Assembly: GCA_964036315.1 (NCBI GenBank)
Contig: OZ038510.1
Location: forward strand, 85,887,164-85,951,163
DNA: 64,000 nucleotides
Direction of reading: 5' to 3'
Origin: Acanthosepion esculentum
Lineage: Eukaryota > Mollusca > Cephalopoda > Sepiida > Sepiidae
The notes beneath the pieces are model-generated. The model was not told the DNA's origin, did not search any database, and was given only the letters and a program-made list of their open reading frames with translations. The position numbers and the translations under genes were made by a program. Below are positions 19,363-30,705 of this stretch, in pieces (positions within the stretch are counted from its first letter, which is position 1; each line of letters begins with the position of its first letter).

Positions 19363-21170
19363 TGAACATGAAATGAGTCAAATTTTATTCCAATCTGTTT
19401 TGACGTTAACTGTAAAGTCAACCCCCCTCCCCACCCCCGACAAAAAAAAATCAGAAATCCTTACGATTAATGGCGCGTGTTTTATTTTTAAACTTAAAAC
19501 AGAGACAAAAGAAAAACTACATAACCAGAAGAAATTTTTAGTGGTTACGTCCCTTAGATTGTGCGTTCCTTTTTTTTTCGTTTACTAAGGGAAGCAACTC
19601 TTGTATTATTTTTTTTTTTGTCAGAAATGCTGTAGTGGATTCACTCCCTTTTCTTTCCTTTGCTTTTATTAATCAATAATCGTTCGTTTTTTGTTTTCAG
19701 TATACGAACAAGTGTAACGTCGGTTATCAGAAAAAAATTTCAGTGTCCCGTAAATGAACTTTATTTCTATGAAGTTTTTTTTTAGCGACTTAACGTCTTC
19801 GGTGAACTCAGTGCATTTTTCTTGTGTATTTCTTTTAATTACATCAGGATTAATTCCTCTTTCAGTTTCGTATTTTCGCCAAACAAAGAATATTCATTAA
19901 AAGTGTGTTTTGTTTTTATATAAATAAATAATTTTATTTATAAATTATCATGATAATTTTTTTTTTTTTTTTTTTGTAAAGGAATATTCTGATTTTATTT
20001 GTTTTAATGAGTGAAGAAAAGCAAATCATGTAAAGCTACTTTTATTTGTTGAATTTATTTACTTAGGTGCACACGTGATAGGCTCCAGAAAATTAGCGCC
20101 AAACTATTTAACTCGAACACGAGATGAAAAATAGATGTGCGTGGGTGTGTAGTGGATAATGTTGCGTGAATATTTAAGATTGTGCTGCAAATAAAATATG
20201 CAATATCCACAAACATAAATTATAAGAAATGGCCAAGTGGTAACGATATTCAATCACGACAGAAAATACATGTTTGAAACAACAGATTAAATTTTATATA
20301 CACAATTTACAATTTCTTTGTTTGTAATGATGTGTGCAAAGGTATAGAGGAAAAGTTCTTTGTTGTTCCAGAATTGTTCAATGTCTAAAAAGTTGTCTGC
20401 CTTTGATTGAAAGATTGAATTAAACTTAGACAAAAGATTTTTTATGAAATATATTGAGTGAAAAAGTTTGTTGTGTAAATTTTTCTAATCTCTCATAAAG
20501 GAAGTTTGTTTCTTTGGCGGCACATAATTCCCGTGTGTATCTTTCGCGTGTGTGGGTCTCAAATGCGACGAAATTTCGTTTGCTATTTCTATTTATAGTT
20601 TTCTTAACAACAAAATCAGCTCCAACGAGGCTTGGTAGCTGTTGCGAATTTTTCTGAGAAATGCGTGGGCGAATGTTGTATTTTTTATTTTTTAGCCAAT
20701 AGGATTTCTCGTAACATTTAAATTAGGGATGAATTTGAGAAAGTTTTTTTACGTCAGTTGAGCCTATTTTTGCACAAATTTTGACTGTTTTGTTATGGAA
20801 ATTTCTTGAAGCTTATTTGTTATTTAACAACGAATGAAATTCAAACAAATATTTAAAATTGAAATGAAGGTTACTAGAGGTGGATGAACCAATCAGCAAG
20901 CGAATTTTTGGAAAATATGTGTGCAGCTGTTTTTTTACAAGAATATTGCCGTGATCCACTTTTAGATAGCTTTTGTACAGATTTTAACAAAATCTCGTAG
21001 TGATCCACTTTTAGATGGCATTTGCACAGAAGTGTAGAATTACGATTCTGCACCCTCATATTACAAAAAACGAAAGATACAATCTATTTTTGTTACATTA
21101 AAAACATTATATATAATCGATACCTAAAAAAAATGTATAGTTTAAAATATATTTTAAACATGAAAAATCA
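19363..21170. other. AT-rich sequence, little recognised
   Basis: A 30-bp element 'gtgatccacttttagatggc' occurs twice at about 20953 and 21000. Otherwise no coding or repeat match was found. Confidence 0.4.
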
Positions 21171-22330
21171 TTCATTTTAGTTTTAATTCCTAGCTAATAA
21201 ATTTAATATTCCCAATAAGCAAAACAATTTGCTGTATTTCAAAATGAATTTAAATTGATTGGAATGGTATTTTTTTTAATTGCTAAAATTGGCCATATTG
21301 ACAAATCTGTCAACAACATAATTCACTTTAAAATTTTCCAAAACAAATAAAGGTTTACTGTTCTGAAACTTTGAGGAAGATCAACGGATTTAAATTTTAA
21401 ATAATCTGAATTAAAACAAAAATTACTTTCAGTTTAAAATATCACAGAAAAGTATTTTTTTTAACAGATGTGGGTATTTTCATGAAGTGTTTGAAATTTA
21501 TCAGTCTGACGATTGCATGATTTAGTTAGGGTGAAATAATTTTTTAACTCCTCAGTAATCTTGAAAATGTTAAATATTTTAAACATTCTAATATTTTATT
21601 GTATTTTAGGTAATTAGCCATTATAATATTGCTTACAAAGACCCTTGTTAAGTAAGTGTTAGACAATTACCACATTTATTTTCTGATAATGTTGTCTATG
21701 TATGTCCGTATTTAAAAAAATGAATGTTTACACATAAGTACACAAATTCCAAATTCTTCTTAAAACACGGGGTGGTGGCTGAATTGTTGTAAGCTTTTCC
21801 ATTCATGATTAGTAAATATATAGTTTTTACTTAACAATATTACCTAAACGCAACGAAATATAAAATTTTAAATGCTAAAACTTTATAAATTATTCTAATT
21901 AAAATTAAAAAGAAATAAAAAAATTTAAATTAATTATTAATCAAAAAAGTTTCCTAACACAATAGTGCCCATAATATATCTCATTCATAAAAGCAATTAA
22001 AAGCTTTTCTAATTAAATAATGTCAATTTTATTGCCTTTTTTATTATGATTCAGAGCGGATTTTCTGTAACTGGGGTCCTGTTTGACAAAAAACATGGAG
22101 ATTTAAATTCCAAGGACTTGTGCTTATAACTAATAAACATCAAAATGAATTTCTCAAAATTTCATGAAATTAAATAAATGGCGGTAACAAATATACCTGG
22201 TGATCAATTTTTTTACTATGTTTTCAAATATTTAATAATTATTTGAGATTTTTTGGGGGGCGCATTTTTCATGGAAACTGCTATTTTGACATATATGCAT
22301 TTCTTAAATAGTGTAATAAAACTTTACTGA
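21170..22330. repeat. Old AT-rich repeat, copy B
   Basis: Alignable by eye with 32570-33650 through ordered blocks such as 'ctcagtaatc-t-aaaatgtt', 'attctgataat-tcgt-tatg', 'acatttac-cac-aa'. It also aligns with 12900-13500 ('aaagc-attaaaa-cttt-taattaaata-tgtc'). No coding frame. Probably fragments of one ancient non-autonomous family. Confidence 0.45.
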
Positions 22331-22439
22331 ATGTATTTTCATTTTTATTTTTATAAATTTTATATTCTATGCTTTTATCATTTTTATGATACTTAATAAA
22401 TGTAAATTTCTGTCAAAATTCATAATACTCAGGATAAGA

Positions 22440-22669
22440 GTGTGAGTTGTCCGACTTGGCTTTGCCAGAATGCCTGCTAGGGGGCGCTCTTTAAGCCTAT
22501 AAAAAGGATGATCATATTCTCTCTCTCTCTCTTTAGCTCGATTCCAGATGTACTCGCACGTCGACAAAGAACACTGATGATTAGGCACGTTCACTTCATT
22601 GGTCCTCGGTTGACTTTTGAACTATCTCACCCACGCACATACACACATATCTATCACACAAGCTTGTTC

Positions 22670-22702
<33 letters not shown>

Positions 22703-22735
22703 GCACACACACACACACACACACACAAAACAAAA
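22440..22735 (+). repeat. TATA-bearing repeat followed by (CA)n
   Basis: 'cgacttggctttg', 'gcctataaaaagg', a CT-rich run and 'gattccagatg', followed by (CA)n at 22672-22726. A diverged second copy with the same order, including 'gtctataaaaaag' and a following (CA)n, is at 53025-53208. It could be a retroelement promoter/LTR fragment. Confidence 0.45.
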
Positions 22736-22789
22736 TCATATTTTTCTTTATCTGGCAAAATTTCTGAGATAAAGTATTATGTACACTAT

Positions 22790-23277
22790 TTGGATTATTC
22801 AGACTATTGTCCTCATCTTTGTCGCCATATTTATTATAACATTTCGGCCTTTCAGCATCTGTCTATATTTCTGAGATGAGGTATAATGTACACTATTTGC
22901 ATTATTCGGACTATTATCCTCATCTTTGTTGACATATTTATCATAACGTTTCAGCCGTTGTACGTTCCGGCCTTCTTCAGGTGGTTAGAATGTCGAACTG
23001 AACCCTTTATCTCGCTCACTGGGGTCCTCAAGGACACATCGCACTGTGGATAAAGGCGTTAGTTAAATCCAGTGACAAGAAACAAAAAGTGTGAGTTCAA
23101 TACCTATTTAAGCCGGTGGATAACTTGGAGAGGGGAATTAACAGGAGATAACTGATAACTAACATCCATTCGACATGGCACGTAGAACAGTCTATACAGT
23201 GCGATGTGTCCTTGAGGACCCCAGTGAGTGAGATAAAGGGTTCAGTTCGACATTCCAACCACCTGAAAAAGGCCGGA
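22790..23277. repeat. SINE inverted pair
   Basis: 22790-23040 is the SINE tail and body in minus orientation, with its tail segment duplicated. 23037-23277 is the head and body in plus orientation. The head shows 'gtggataaaggcgttag' (A-box-like) and 'gagttcaatacc' (B-box-like). The stretch with 'cactggggtcctcaaggaca' at 23016 recurs inverted at about 23228, so the two halves form a hairpin. Confidence 0.75.
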
Positions 23278-23389
23278 ATAATAACAAAACAAAAGTCATT
23301 GAAACAAAGCAAGTTCAGTCGATCATTGATGACAATTCCAGAACAACGTAACTATAAATAATTTTTTCTATTCTCTGCCAACCGCAATG

Positions 23390-24310
23390 ATGGAGAAAGC
23401 ATTACCTCGAACCGTCGCCAGTGAGACACGCTGCAAGAGCCACTCCGTTTCGCGAGCCTCGTTCCTTAATCGAGACGCAATTGCGCCAATCCTCCGAAGG
23501 AACGCCATCAAACGAGGGCCAATAACCCCTGAAGTCTCCACTGCCACAGGAGTAAAAAAAAAAATCTATCAGCAATATTTAACTATTTTTTTCATCTCTG
23601 CGTCTCGTGCGATGGACCCCGGCTCAACCGCGGACCTGATCAAATTACCGGTAGAAAATGTATCCGCACAGGTCGCATCCCAAATCAACGACTTACCCAT
23701 TTTAAAAGGGAAGATGGTAATGCCATCCGGTCGCTTTCGAGGCCTACAGATTCGATTTGGGAAGGGAACCTAGCTGCATCCAAACCTCTTTTGATGATGT
23801 CGTTAATTGCTGCATGCCGTGGAAAGCGGCCGGCACTATGACGACAGGAGAGAGGATGCAAACCAAACTCATCGATGGAGGCTCCACATCTGCATCTATG
23901 ACGCACACATAATTTGAGTCCAAGACTCCGTCCAGAGTGCACTCATGATCTAGAAGGGTACCAGTAGATGAAGAGGGCACTGTGTTGAGCCAGGTGCCAC
24001 TACTCGGTTGTGAAGCAGATAGTAGACAGGCGAGGCGATGCTAATCCAGAGAGAGCCTTAAATTAGTAAAATTGGCCTCGCATTTTATTTTATCCCAGCT
24101 TTTTTGTTTTGGTGTGTCTAGTGGGATAGAAAGTAATTCTTGGGTCCAGACGCTGCAAGCTTGTTCGAAAGAACTACCCGAGAAACACTGAGACGATCCA
24201 CTGAGTATCTCATCAATTAACTCGCGACTGGACGAAAGTGAAGAAAGATAGGCTGGAATGGCCAAATCTACCGCTGAGCGAAGGCCCAGGCCTCCGAAAC
24301 TCAAAGGGAA
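23390..24310 (-). pseudogene. LINE reverse transcriptase C-terminal region
   Basis: Minus-strand frames in order: 'GGLGLRSAVDLAIPAYLSSL', 'WTQELLSIPLDTPKQKSWDK', then 'HRCRCGASIDEFGLHPLSCR' with 'SAGRFPRHAAINDIIKRGL', then 'PDGMTIFPFKMGKSLIWDAT' and 'DAEMKKIVKY'. This is the C-terminal part of a LINE family in which a cysteine/histidine cluster (RCxC...HPLSCRxSxGRxxRHxxxN) precedes a 'KRPDGMT...WDxT' restriction-like tail. Frameshifted and truncated. The plus-strand ORF 23387-23773 is antisense. Confidence 0.75.
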
Positions 24311-25067
24311 GCTGACTATCTTAAATTTAGTAGATAAAAAGCCAAAATATAGTGTTCACAGATAAAACTAAAACATTTATTTCAATAAAACAAAATTTCC
24401 ATGCGTATTGTTCTATATGCTAAATAGTAACAAAACATAATATTATACAAAGGGATTTACTTACATTAATAATTTTGTCAGTCTATAGAATGTATCATTC
24501 TTTAAACTGATAGCTTAAACATCTTTTCTTTTTTTTTTCCAACCTTTTCCTTTTCTTTTACAATGAAAAACTTGTTTTAAAATCTTTTCCTAACACTCAA
24601 TTTCTTCAGATACTTTTATCTTCTTCCGTCTACGAATTTCTTTTATCTTCCTTTTTTCTTCAAATACATTTCTTTTTCTTCTTCAGAAATTTCTTTTCTC
24701 TTTCTTAGAAGCTGAAAGCGAAAATTAGACAACACAACGCCTAACATGGGCTAAGATCAAATTTTAAAATAAATATCTATTTAAAATATCTTAAAATCTC
24801 ATTTTAAATAGAGAACGAGAATGGGGCAGAATTCCCCGCCATCGAACGACTCTGCCAAATAAAACGTTGGCTCCCCGAGTCAACAATACAAACAAATCAA
24901 AGGCAATAATTTCTCTTCTTGGGAATAAAAACACTTCTTCCAAATGAATGTCTCTTAGACAAAGTTGAAACAGATCTCAAAAGCCGCAAAGTACCTTTGT
25001 TATTTTTAACAAAGGTCTATATTTGCGTCTATACCTCAATAGGCATTTAAATCAATTCAAAATAGAA
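24311..25067. other. Nothing recognised
   Basis: AT-rich, with CTT-rich stretches near 24530-24700. Confidence 0.4.
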
Positions 25068-25069
25068 TA

Positions 25070-25169
25070 CAGTGTAACCCGGATATAAGAGACCCGGATA
25101 TCAAAGAAACCCGGATATAAGAGACTTCTTCTCCGGTCCCGACAACTCCCTTATATCCGGGTTACACTG
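25070..25169. mobile_element. MITE, 100 bp, TA target duplication (pogo/Tc1-like ends)
   Basis: Ends 'cagtgtaacccggatataag' and its reverse complement, flanked by TA on both sides (25068-25069, 25170-25171). The inside repeats 'cccggatat' twice more. A CAGT... TIR with TA target is typical of pogo/Tigger-derived MITEs. Confidence 0.85.
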
Positions 25170-25171
25170 TA

Positions 25172-25685
25172 TAACTTTTCTCAAGTTATATTTAAACAAA
25201 TTTTAGCTTCAGAATTCTACCGGAGCTAATAAAAAATCTTTTGTACAGAGTCGCCCGAAACGAAAAACTCACTATCCCTTCTTCCCATCCTTAAATAAAA
25301 TCAGATATATAGCAATTAAAGTTAAATAAATATAAACTATATTAAGAAAATAATTCGACACTGTAACTCGAATATTCGAGATAACACGTTACTTTACGTG
25401 ACAAACTAAATTAGTTGCCCACGGAGCCAGAATACAAAGCGTTTTAATCGACCAAGGAAAAATCTCTGACTGAGGACAATCTCTCCCGATCGAAGGGAGG
25501 CGCCGTCTCCCGCCTCCAACCCCATAAAAAGGCGTCAATAAAAAAAACATCGTCTACTTCAAAGGTGTATCGTTCTAAATTTCAATGCATTAAATATTTC
25601 TTCACTGAAGTTATTGAAATGTCTTCGAATTTTAATATTCTAAAATTTTGTAAATAAAAAAAATTCTCAAACACAATCAGGAAAC
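25172..25685. other. Nothing recognised
   Basis: Mixed composition, with a GC-richer patch at about 25480-25540. Confidence 0.4.
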
Positions 25686-25689
25686 TGAT

Positions 25690-26855
25690 CATCCGAATTT
25701 TGACGAATAGAGCGCGCAATAGAATCAGTTCAGGAATAGGACAAGAACAGTGCGGGTTCGTCAAAAACACTGGAACAAGGAATGCAATATTTATGCTCAG
25801 AATGTTATCAGAAAGAGCAATACAAATGCAGAAGGACTTGTATGTGTGTTTCATAGAGTACGCACTGGCGTCCGGTAAAAGGTACACCGCAAAGATCTGT
25901 TGGAACTGCTGAGCTACGTTGATATATTTGGGAAAATATTAGAATAACCAAGAACCTATACTGGCAACAAATTGTCTGCACATGGATAGAAAATGAGTTC
26001 AGCAGACATACCAAAATAGAAAGTGTTGCAAAGCAAGGATGTTTCTTCTCATCGGATTTATTCAACCTATGCAGTGAGGTGATTCTGAGACAACTAGAAG
26101 TCCTGTAAGGATTCATTATTGGTGGCCATAATATTAACAACATAAGGTATGCAGATGACACGGTGTTGATACCAAAGAAAGAAAGAAAGCTGCAAAAACT
26201 TCTACAGAAGGTTGTGAAGGAAATCGAAATGAAGACAGAATGCAGGATTGTTAGCAAAAGGCATGAGCCCAAAGGGCAAATTTCAAATCAAACAAGTGCG
26301 GAAATTTAAATATCTGGGAAGTGTTTTAACAGAGGACGGAAAGTGCGACACTGAAATCCGGAGGCGTATTGGAAGGAAACATTCGAAATGCTAAAGAGAG
26401 TACTAAGAAATAGGAATTTATTCTAGAAAGAAATGAAAGAGTACTAAACTGCTATATGATATTTGTCCTCCTGCATGACGGTGAGTGCTGGAAGATCTCC
26501 TCAAAGATGAAGAGGAGACTTCAACAGATATGTGGTTCTACAGAAGGATCCTGTGGATACCGTGGACCGAACATGTGAGCAACGACAAAGATTTGGAGAA
26601 AATGGAAATAAAAAGGAAACTGATATTTAACATCCGGAAGAGACAGTTGAGGTTTCTGGGGCATATAATGAGGAAAGAAGGCTTGGAAAATCAACGCATA
26701 ACATACTTATACGTTCTATGGATGGTGGAACAGGGTTTAGGAGAAATAACAGAAAGACAATTTTTATTAAGGGCTACAAGGGACAGGAAGTTGTGGAAAG
26801 CCATGATCGTCTACATCCTGAGGGGACACATAAAAAAAGTAAGAAGAAAATAAAG
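25690..26855 (+). pseudogene. LINE endonuclease-reverse transcriptase, longest copy
   Basis: Frames in order: 'QEQCGFVKNTGTRNAIFMLR' and 'ERAIQMQKDLYVCFIEYALA' (RT fingers), 'FGKILE', 'IQRGCFFSSDLFNLC'-type segment, 'GFIIGGHNINNIRYADDTVL' spanning the YADD catalytic motif, and 'FQIKQVRKFKYLGSVLTEDG' with 'KCDTEIRR'. Next come 'FYRRILWIPWTEHVSNDKDL', 'KRQLRFLGHIMRKEGLENQ', and 'LLRATRDRKLWKAMIVYILR' to the end. All expected blocks from RT palm to C-terminus are present but in different frames with stops. N-terminal endonuclease missing (5' truncation). Confidence 0.82.
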
Positions 26856-27475
26856 TTTATAAGCTAAAAATTATTTAAAAAAATAACCTCTTAATTTATG
26901 TTTTGAAAAAAGTTTAAATTTTAAAACACTCATGGTGTGTATAAAACTCTTTTAGAATTTATAATAAATCATTGCATCTAAAAAAAACAAGGCGAAAAAA
27001 AAATTAGATACAAGGGAGGTAAATGCAAAGGTTACACTGAATTCTCTCCCTTAGAATTTGTGTGTAAATTCCTTTAATGTCATGTTTGTGCCTGTTTTAT
27101 CATAAAGCTTCTCCTTAACGATCGAGATATGTATGCGTATCATCTTGCTTTTATAATGAAATCTAATGATTCGAATAAAATAATCCCCATTGCTTATCTC
27201 ATATTTTGATCGTTTTTATTTAATCTTTTCATACAAAATTTATATTTTTGTAATCATTCAAGCTTCACTCAACAATCTCTACTTGTTTCATTTATGCATC
27301 TTGTATCTTGAGACATTTTCATATGAAACTCGTATAAACTTTAAAATATATATATTTTTTTTATTATTCTATGCTAGAAACGCCGGGCTTTCCAACAGAA
27401 AATACATATAGAAGTCAACACTTAGAGGCGACAGTCTGTTTCATGCTAGATACAATCGTCAGGCCACGACTCTGT
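26856..27475. other. Nothing recognised
   Basis: AT-rich spacer before the inverted arms. Confidence 0.4.
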
Positions 27476-27742
27476 TATTTTTCTCGGCTATTTATATATA
27501 CGGGTCAGTGGTGCATTGTGGGTAGTCTATTTTGGCGGTTACTTTACCGGAAGTCGTTTATTTGTTTATTTATTTATTTGGGTTTAATTATTTTGCTTGT
27601 TTTTATTTATTTTTTATTTTTATTTCTTATCTTATATATTTATTTATTTTTTTATTATTATTTTATTTTTATTTTGATCGGTGTTTTTATTAACGTAGTA
27701 AAAATTTGTTTATATAGCTTATTTAATAGTTTTGTTTTTGTT
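27476..27742 (+). repeat. Left 267-bp inverted arm of a Penelope-like insertion
   Basis: Begins 'tatttttctcggctatttat' with 'acgggtcagtgg', includes 'ggcggttactttaccggaag' and ends 'agttttgtttttgt'. The reverse complement is found at 28626-28892 at the same length with only small differences in the T/A-rich middle. Penelope-like elements are known for terminal repeats that may be direct or inverted. Confidence 0.85.
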
Positions 27743-28255
27743 TGTCCACTTTCGGGGTTGACTGTTGTAGTTTGTTCTATTATTTTGGCGGGAACAGTTT
27801 TTAATTTGTTTATTACTTCATGTATTTATTTAGATTGATTATCTTTATTTGTTTTTTCTAACGGCTAGTTTATCGGTATCGGTTGTTAGTTTATTTATAT
27901 ATTTGGATGTATTTAGATCAATTTACTTTACTTGTTGTTATTTATTTATTACACTGTATATTTTCTCTTTTCATTTTCGATTTTTAAGTAACGTAGTATA
28001 TTATTTTTTATTTATTTTTTTATCGTTATATAACAGTTATAACTATTTTTTTCGTCCGATTTTTTGTTTTGATTTTTATAGTCAAACTAATATTTTGGTC
28101 ATAATAGTTTGCTAATTTGTTTATTATTTACTTTATTTATTGATTTTGTTTGTTATTTTTTATTCTATTTCGTCTATTCTAACAGGTGTGATTTGGTAAT
28201 TTGTTTGGATTAATTTATTTTGCTTATTTTATTGTCATTTTGTTTGTTTATGTAT
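27743..28255. repeat. Internal T-rich part between the inverted arms
   Basis: T- and TTTA-rich. A phrase like 'cgatttttaagtaacgtagt' occurs at about 27979 and 28271, and a related 'ttattaacgtagtaaaaatttg' at 27688 inside the arm, giving three short direct repeats. Open frames here are composition artefacts. Confidence 0.6.
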
Positions 28256-28617
28256 TTATTTATTTTTTCCGTTTTCGATTTTTAAGTAACGTAGTAAAAA
28301 TTTGTTTTCATGTCTGCATTTTGAGATGAGCTCGGATCTTTTATTTAATAATTTATTTTGGTCTGCGAAGGTAATGATAGCTATTTTTTCCTCCAAGCAA
28401 AGTTTACAAGTTTTTGATTGGTTGTTGTAGGCTGATGATCTTTTCCTTATTTTCCAAGATATTTTTGGTGTGGTGTGCGTTTTGTTTTTAATTTCCCAGA
28501 TATACTTAGAAAGCATTGTGCTGTTCGTATATTTACTATTTGTGAAAGATGTTTTGTGTACATAATTTCTTTGTTTCCAGGGTTCTTCAGTTACTCCTAT
28601 ATATACTTTTTCTTGAA
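28256..28617 (-). pseudogene. Penelope-like element, GIY-YIG endonuclease C-terminal part
   Basis: Minus frame: KVYIGVTEEPWKQRNYVHKT (second half of the GIY-YIG motif with YIG-T-x-x-x-x-x-R and the following H), NSKYTNSTMLSKYIWEIKNK, PKISWKIRKRSSAYNNQSKT, CKLCLEEKIAIITFADQNKL, LNKRSELISKCRHENKFLLR. This is the complete C-terminal half of the domain plus tail as in PLE proteins. The preceding RT is missing: the frame is entered directly from the right inverted arm. It stops near 28256. Confidence 0.85.
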
Positions 28618-28625
28618 AAAAAAAA

Positions 28626-28892
28626 GACAAAAACAAAACTATTAAATAAGCTATATAAACAAATATTTACTACGTTAATAAAAACACCGATCAAAATAAA
28701 AATAAAATAATAATAAATAAATAAATAAATAAATATATAAGATAAGAAATTAAAAAAATAATAATAATAAATAAAAACAAGCAAAATAATTTAATCCAAA
28801 TAAATAAATAAACGACTTCCGGTAAAATAACCGCCAAAATAGACTACCCACAGTGCACCACTGACCCGTATATATAAATAGCCGAGAAAAAT
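28626..28892 (-). repeat. Right 267-bp inverted arm of a Penelope-like insertion
   Basis: Reverse complement of 27476-27742, ending 'atagccgagaaaaata'. It abuts the 5'-truncated GIY-YIG fragment, so the truncation point and the inner end of the arm coincide. Confidence 0.85.
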
Positions 28893-28904
28893 AATTTTAT
28901 TTAT

Positions 28905-29960
28905 CATCTCTCAGTTGCGTCTCTGCCTTCGGGTAGAATGCGACTCAGTTCCGACTCTGTCAGAGGACAGAGGCGCAACAGAGGAAAATCACACTGAGAT
29001 GTGCCAGGACCTGGGGAGCTGATGCCCGAAGCTGAATCTTCTCATTACACCAGAGAGAGAGAGAGAGAGATCGGTGATTGCATCGAGGTCTATGCAACCC
29101 ACGGTTGAGGGGATTCGGGTAATTTTTGTCCTTAGCTTGAGTGAAGGCACTCGGGTTCACCAATTTAAAATTGACTTTGTAGTAGGTAGGCTAGTTTAAA
29201 TATTTATACTCGCCTGCCCGATGACAGAGGTGCAACTGCAGAAAATTGCACTGAGAAGTGCCCAGGCCTACGGAGCAGATGTCCATGTCTTCACCTTCTC
29301 ATGGCACTAGAGTGAAGGTTCGGTGTTCGCATCGAGGCCAGCGTAACTTACGGTTGCGGGGACTCGGGTAATTTTTGTACTTGGCCCGAGGGTATGCGAT
29401 CGGTTTCTCCACTTTAAACTTTACCTTGTGTCACAATCCGATTCAGTGGGGAGGCCAGGGTAAATATCATACTTACCTATCACCGGCCGGTTGGCTTTTT
29501 TTTATAATCTTTCAGTTTCGTCCCAGTTTTCGGACAGAGTACGACTCTGTTGCGGCTCCGTCATAAAACCAACTGGTGGCAGGTAAGTATAGATATCTAA
29601 CCTAGCCTCCCCACTGAGCGGAGATGGTACACAAGATCAAGTTTAACGTGGGTAACCCGAGAGAGTACAATCGGGCCGAGTCCAAAAATTCCCCGAACCC
29701 CGCAACAGTCGGTTGCGCTAGGCTCGTTGCGAACACCGATCCTTCTCTCTAGTTCCATGAGATGTTGCAGCTATAGGCATCTGCTCCCCAGAGATGGGCA
29801 CCTCTCCGTGTAATCTTCCTTAGTTGCGCCTCTGTCTTTTGACGGAGCCGCAGCTGAGTCGCACTTTGCCCGAAGACAGATACGCAACTAAGAGATGTCA
29901 CACACACAAGGTCATTTTTTTTAACGTGGGGACCCGAATGTTTTATTCGGGCCGCTGGTC
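28905..29960. repeat. Palindromic repeat cluster, about 261-bp unit, two direct and one inverted copy
   Basis: Copy A about 28905-29208 and copy B 29209-29469 are in the same orientation; copy C, about 29598-29880, is inverted. Shared landmarks are 'gcaac-gagaaaattgcactga', 'gcatcgaggc', 'gggtaatttttg' and 'cagtggggaggc'. Units end in 'atacttacct' (29470) or its reverse 'aggtaagtat' (29590). Internal hairpins combine 'gttgcg-ctctg' with 'cagag-cgcaac'. A (GA)n run is at about 29052. No ORF recognised. Confidence 0.65.
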
Positions 29961-30705
29961 TAAGCTGATCATAGTTTGTCGAAGCTGGTCAGAGCTCGTC
30001 GAATCTAGTCAAAGACGGACGCCAAATTTCACCGTCAAAATACTCGTCTTATGTACGTCGGAAGTACTATCACTGCCTCCGACGGTTTTCTACGGCTGAA
30101 ATATCGCTTCAACTAAATTGCCAGAAGAATCCGGCTCAAATCGAGCTAAAACAATTTTGTTTCAAACAGCAAAATCTATTTGTAAGCCTTTCAGTTCAGT
30201 TTCATTTACGAAACCATAATTTCATCCGTTAAGTCATGGCAAGTTTTTATTTTCGCTCGCATTAAAAAGATCAAGGTGTTTGAATCAAGAGGAAACATCT
30301 CGTTCCATTTTCAAGAAAAAAAATGACATTTTATTTTTACAAATCATTTATTTAAATTTTTGTTTAGAAAATGAAAAAAAATAATCGACACTCATTTCTT
30401 TTTTATTTTCTTAATTCGACCTGAAATGCAAATTTATGAACAATGAATAAAAAATTAAAATAGCCATAATTACCCCACATTTTTATGACTTGAACAAAGC
30501 ATTGCATCTATATTTCGGGGCGACGTCATCGTGCAGAGACAATTTCAACGATACTCAATCTTTTCTCGTTCTCTCTACACTGAATACTTTTGAATACTAC
30601 TAATATGTTAAAAGATGTTTGTTTGCATTTTAAATGTAAAAAATTTCTTTCTGAGGAAAAAGACAATTCAGGTTTTTTATTTCAATTTACTAACGTTACT
30701 ACAAA
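29961..30705. other. Nothing recognised
   Basis: No motif found. Confidence 0.4.

Noticed and set aside
23387..23773. 128-residue plus frame
   Set aside because: Antisense to the LINE cysteine-rich C-terminal region on the minus strand, which has clear motifs.
27371..28115. 155- and 88-residue plus frames rich in F, Y, I and L
   Set aside because: T-rich inverted-arm DNA gives membrane-protein-like composition by chance; the same bases are the complement of the other arm.
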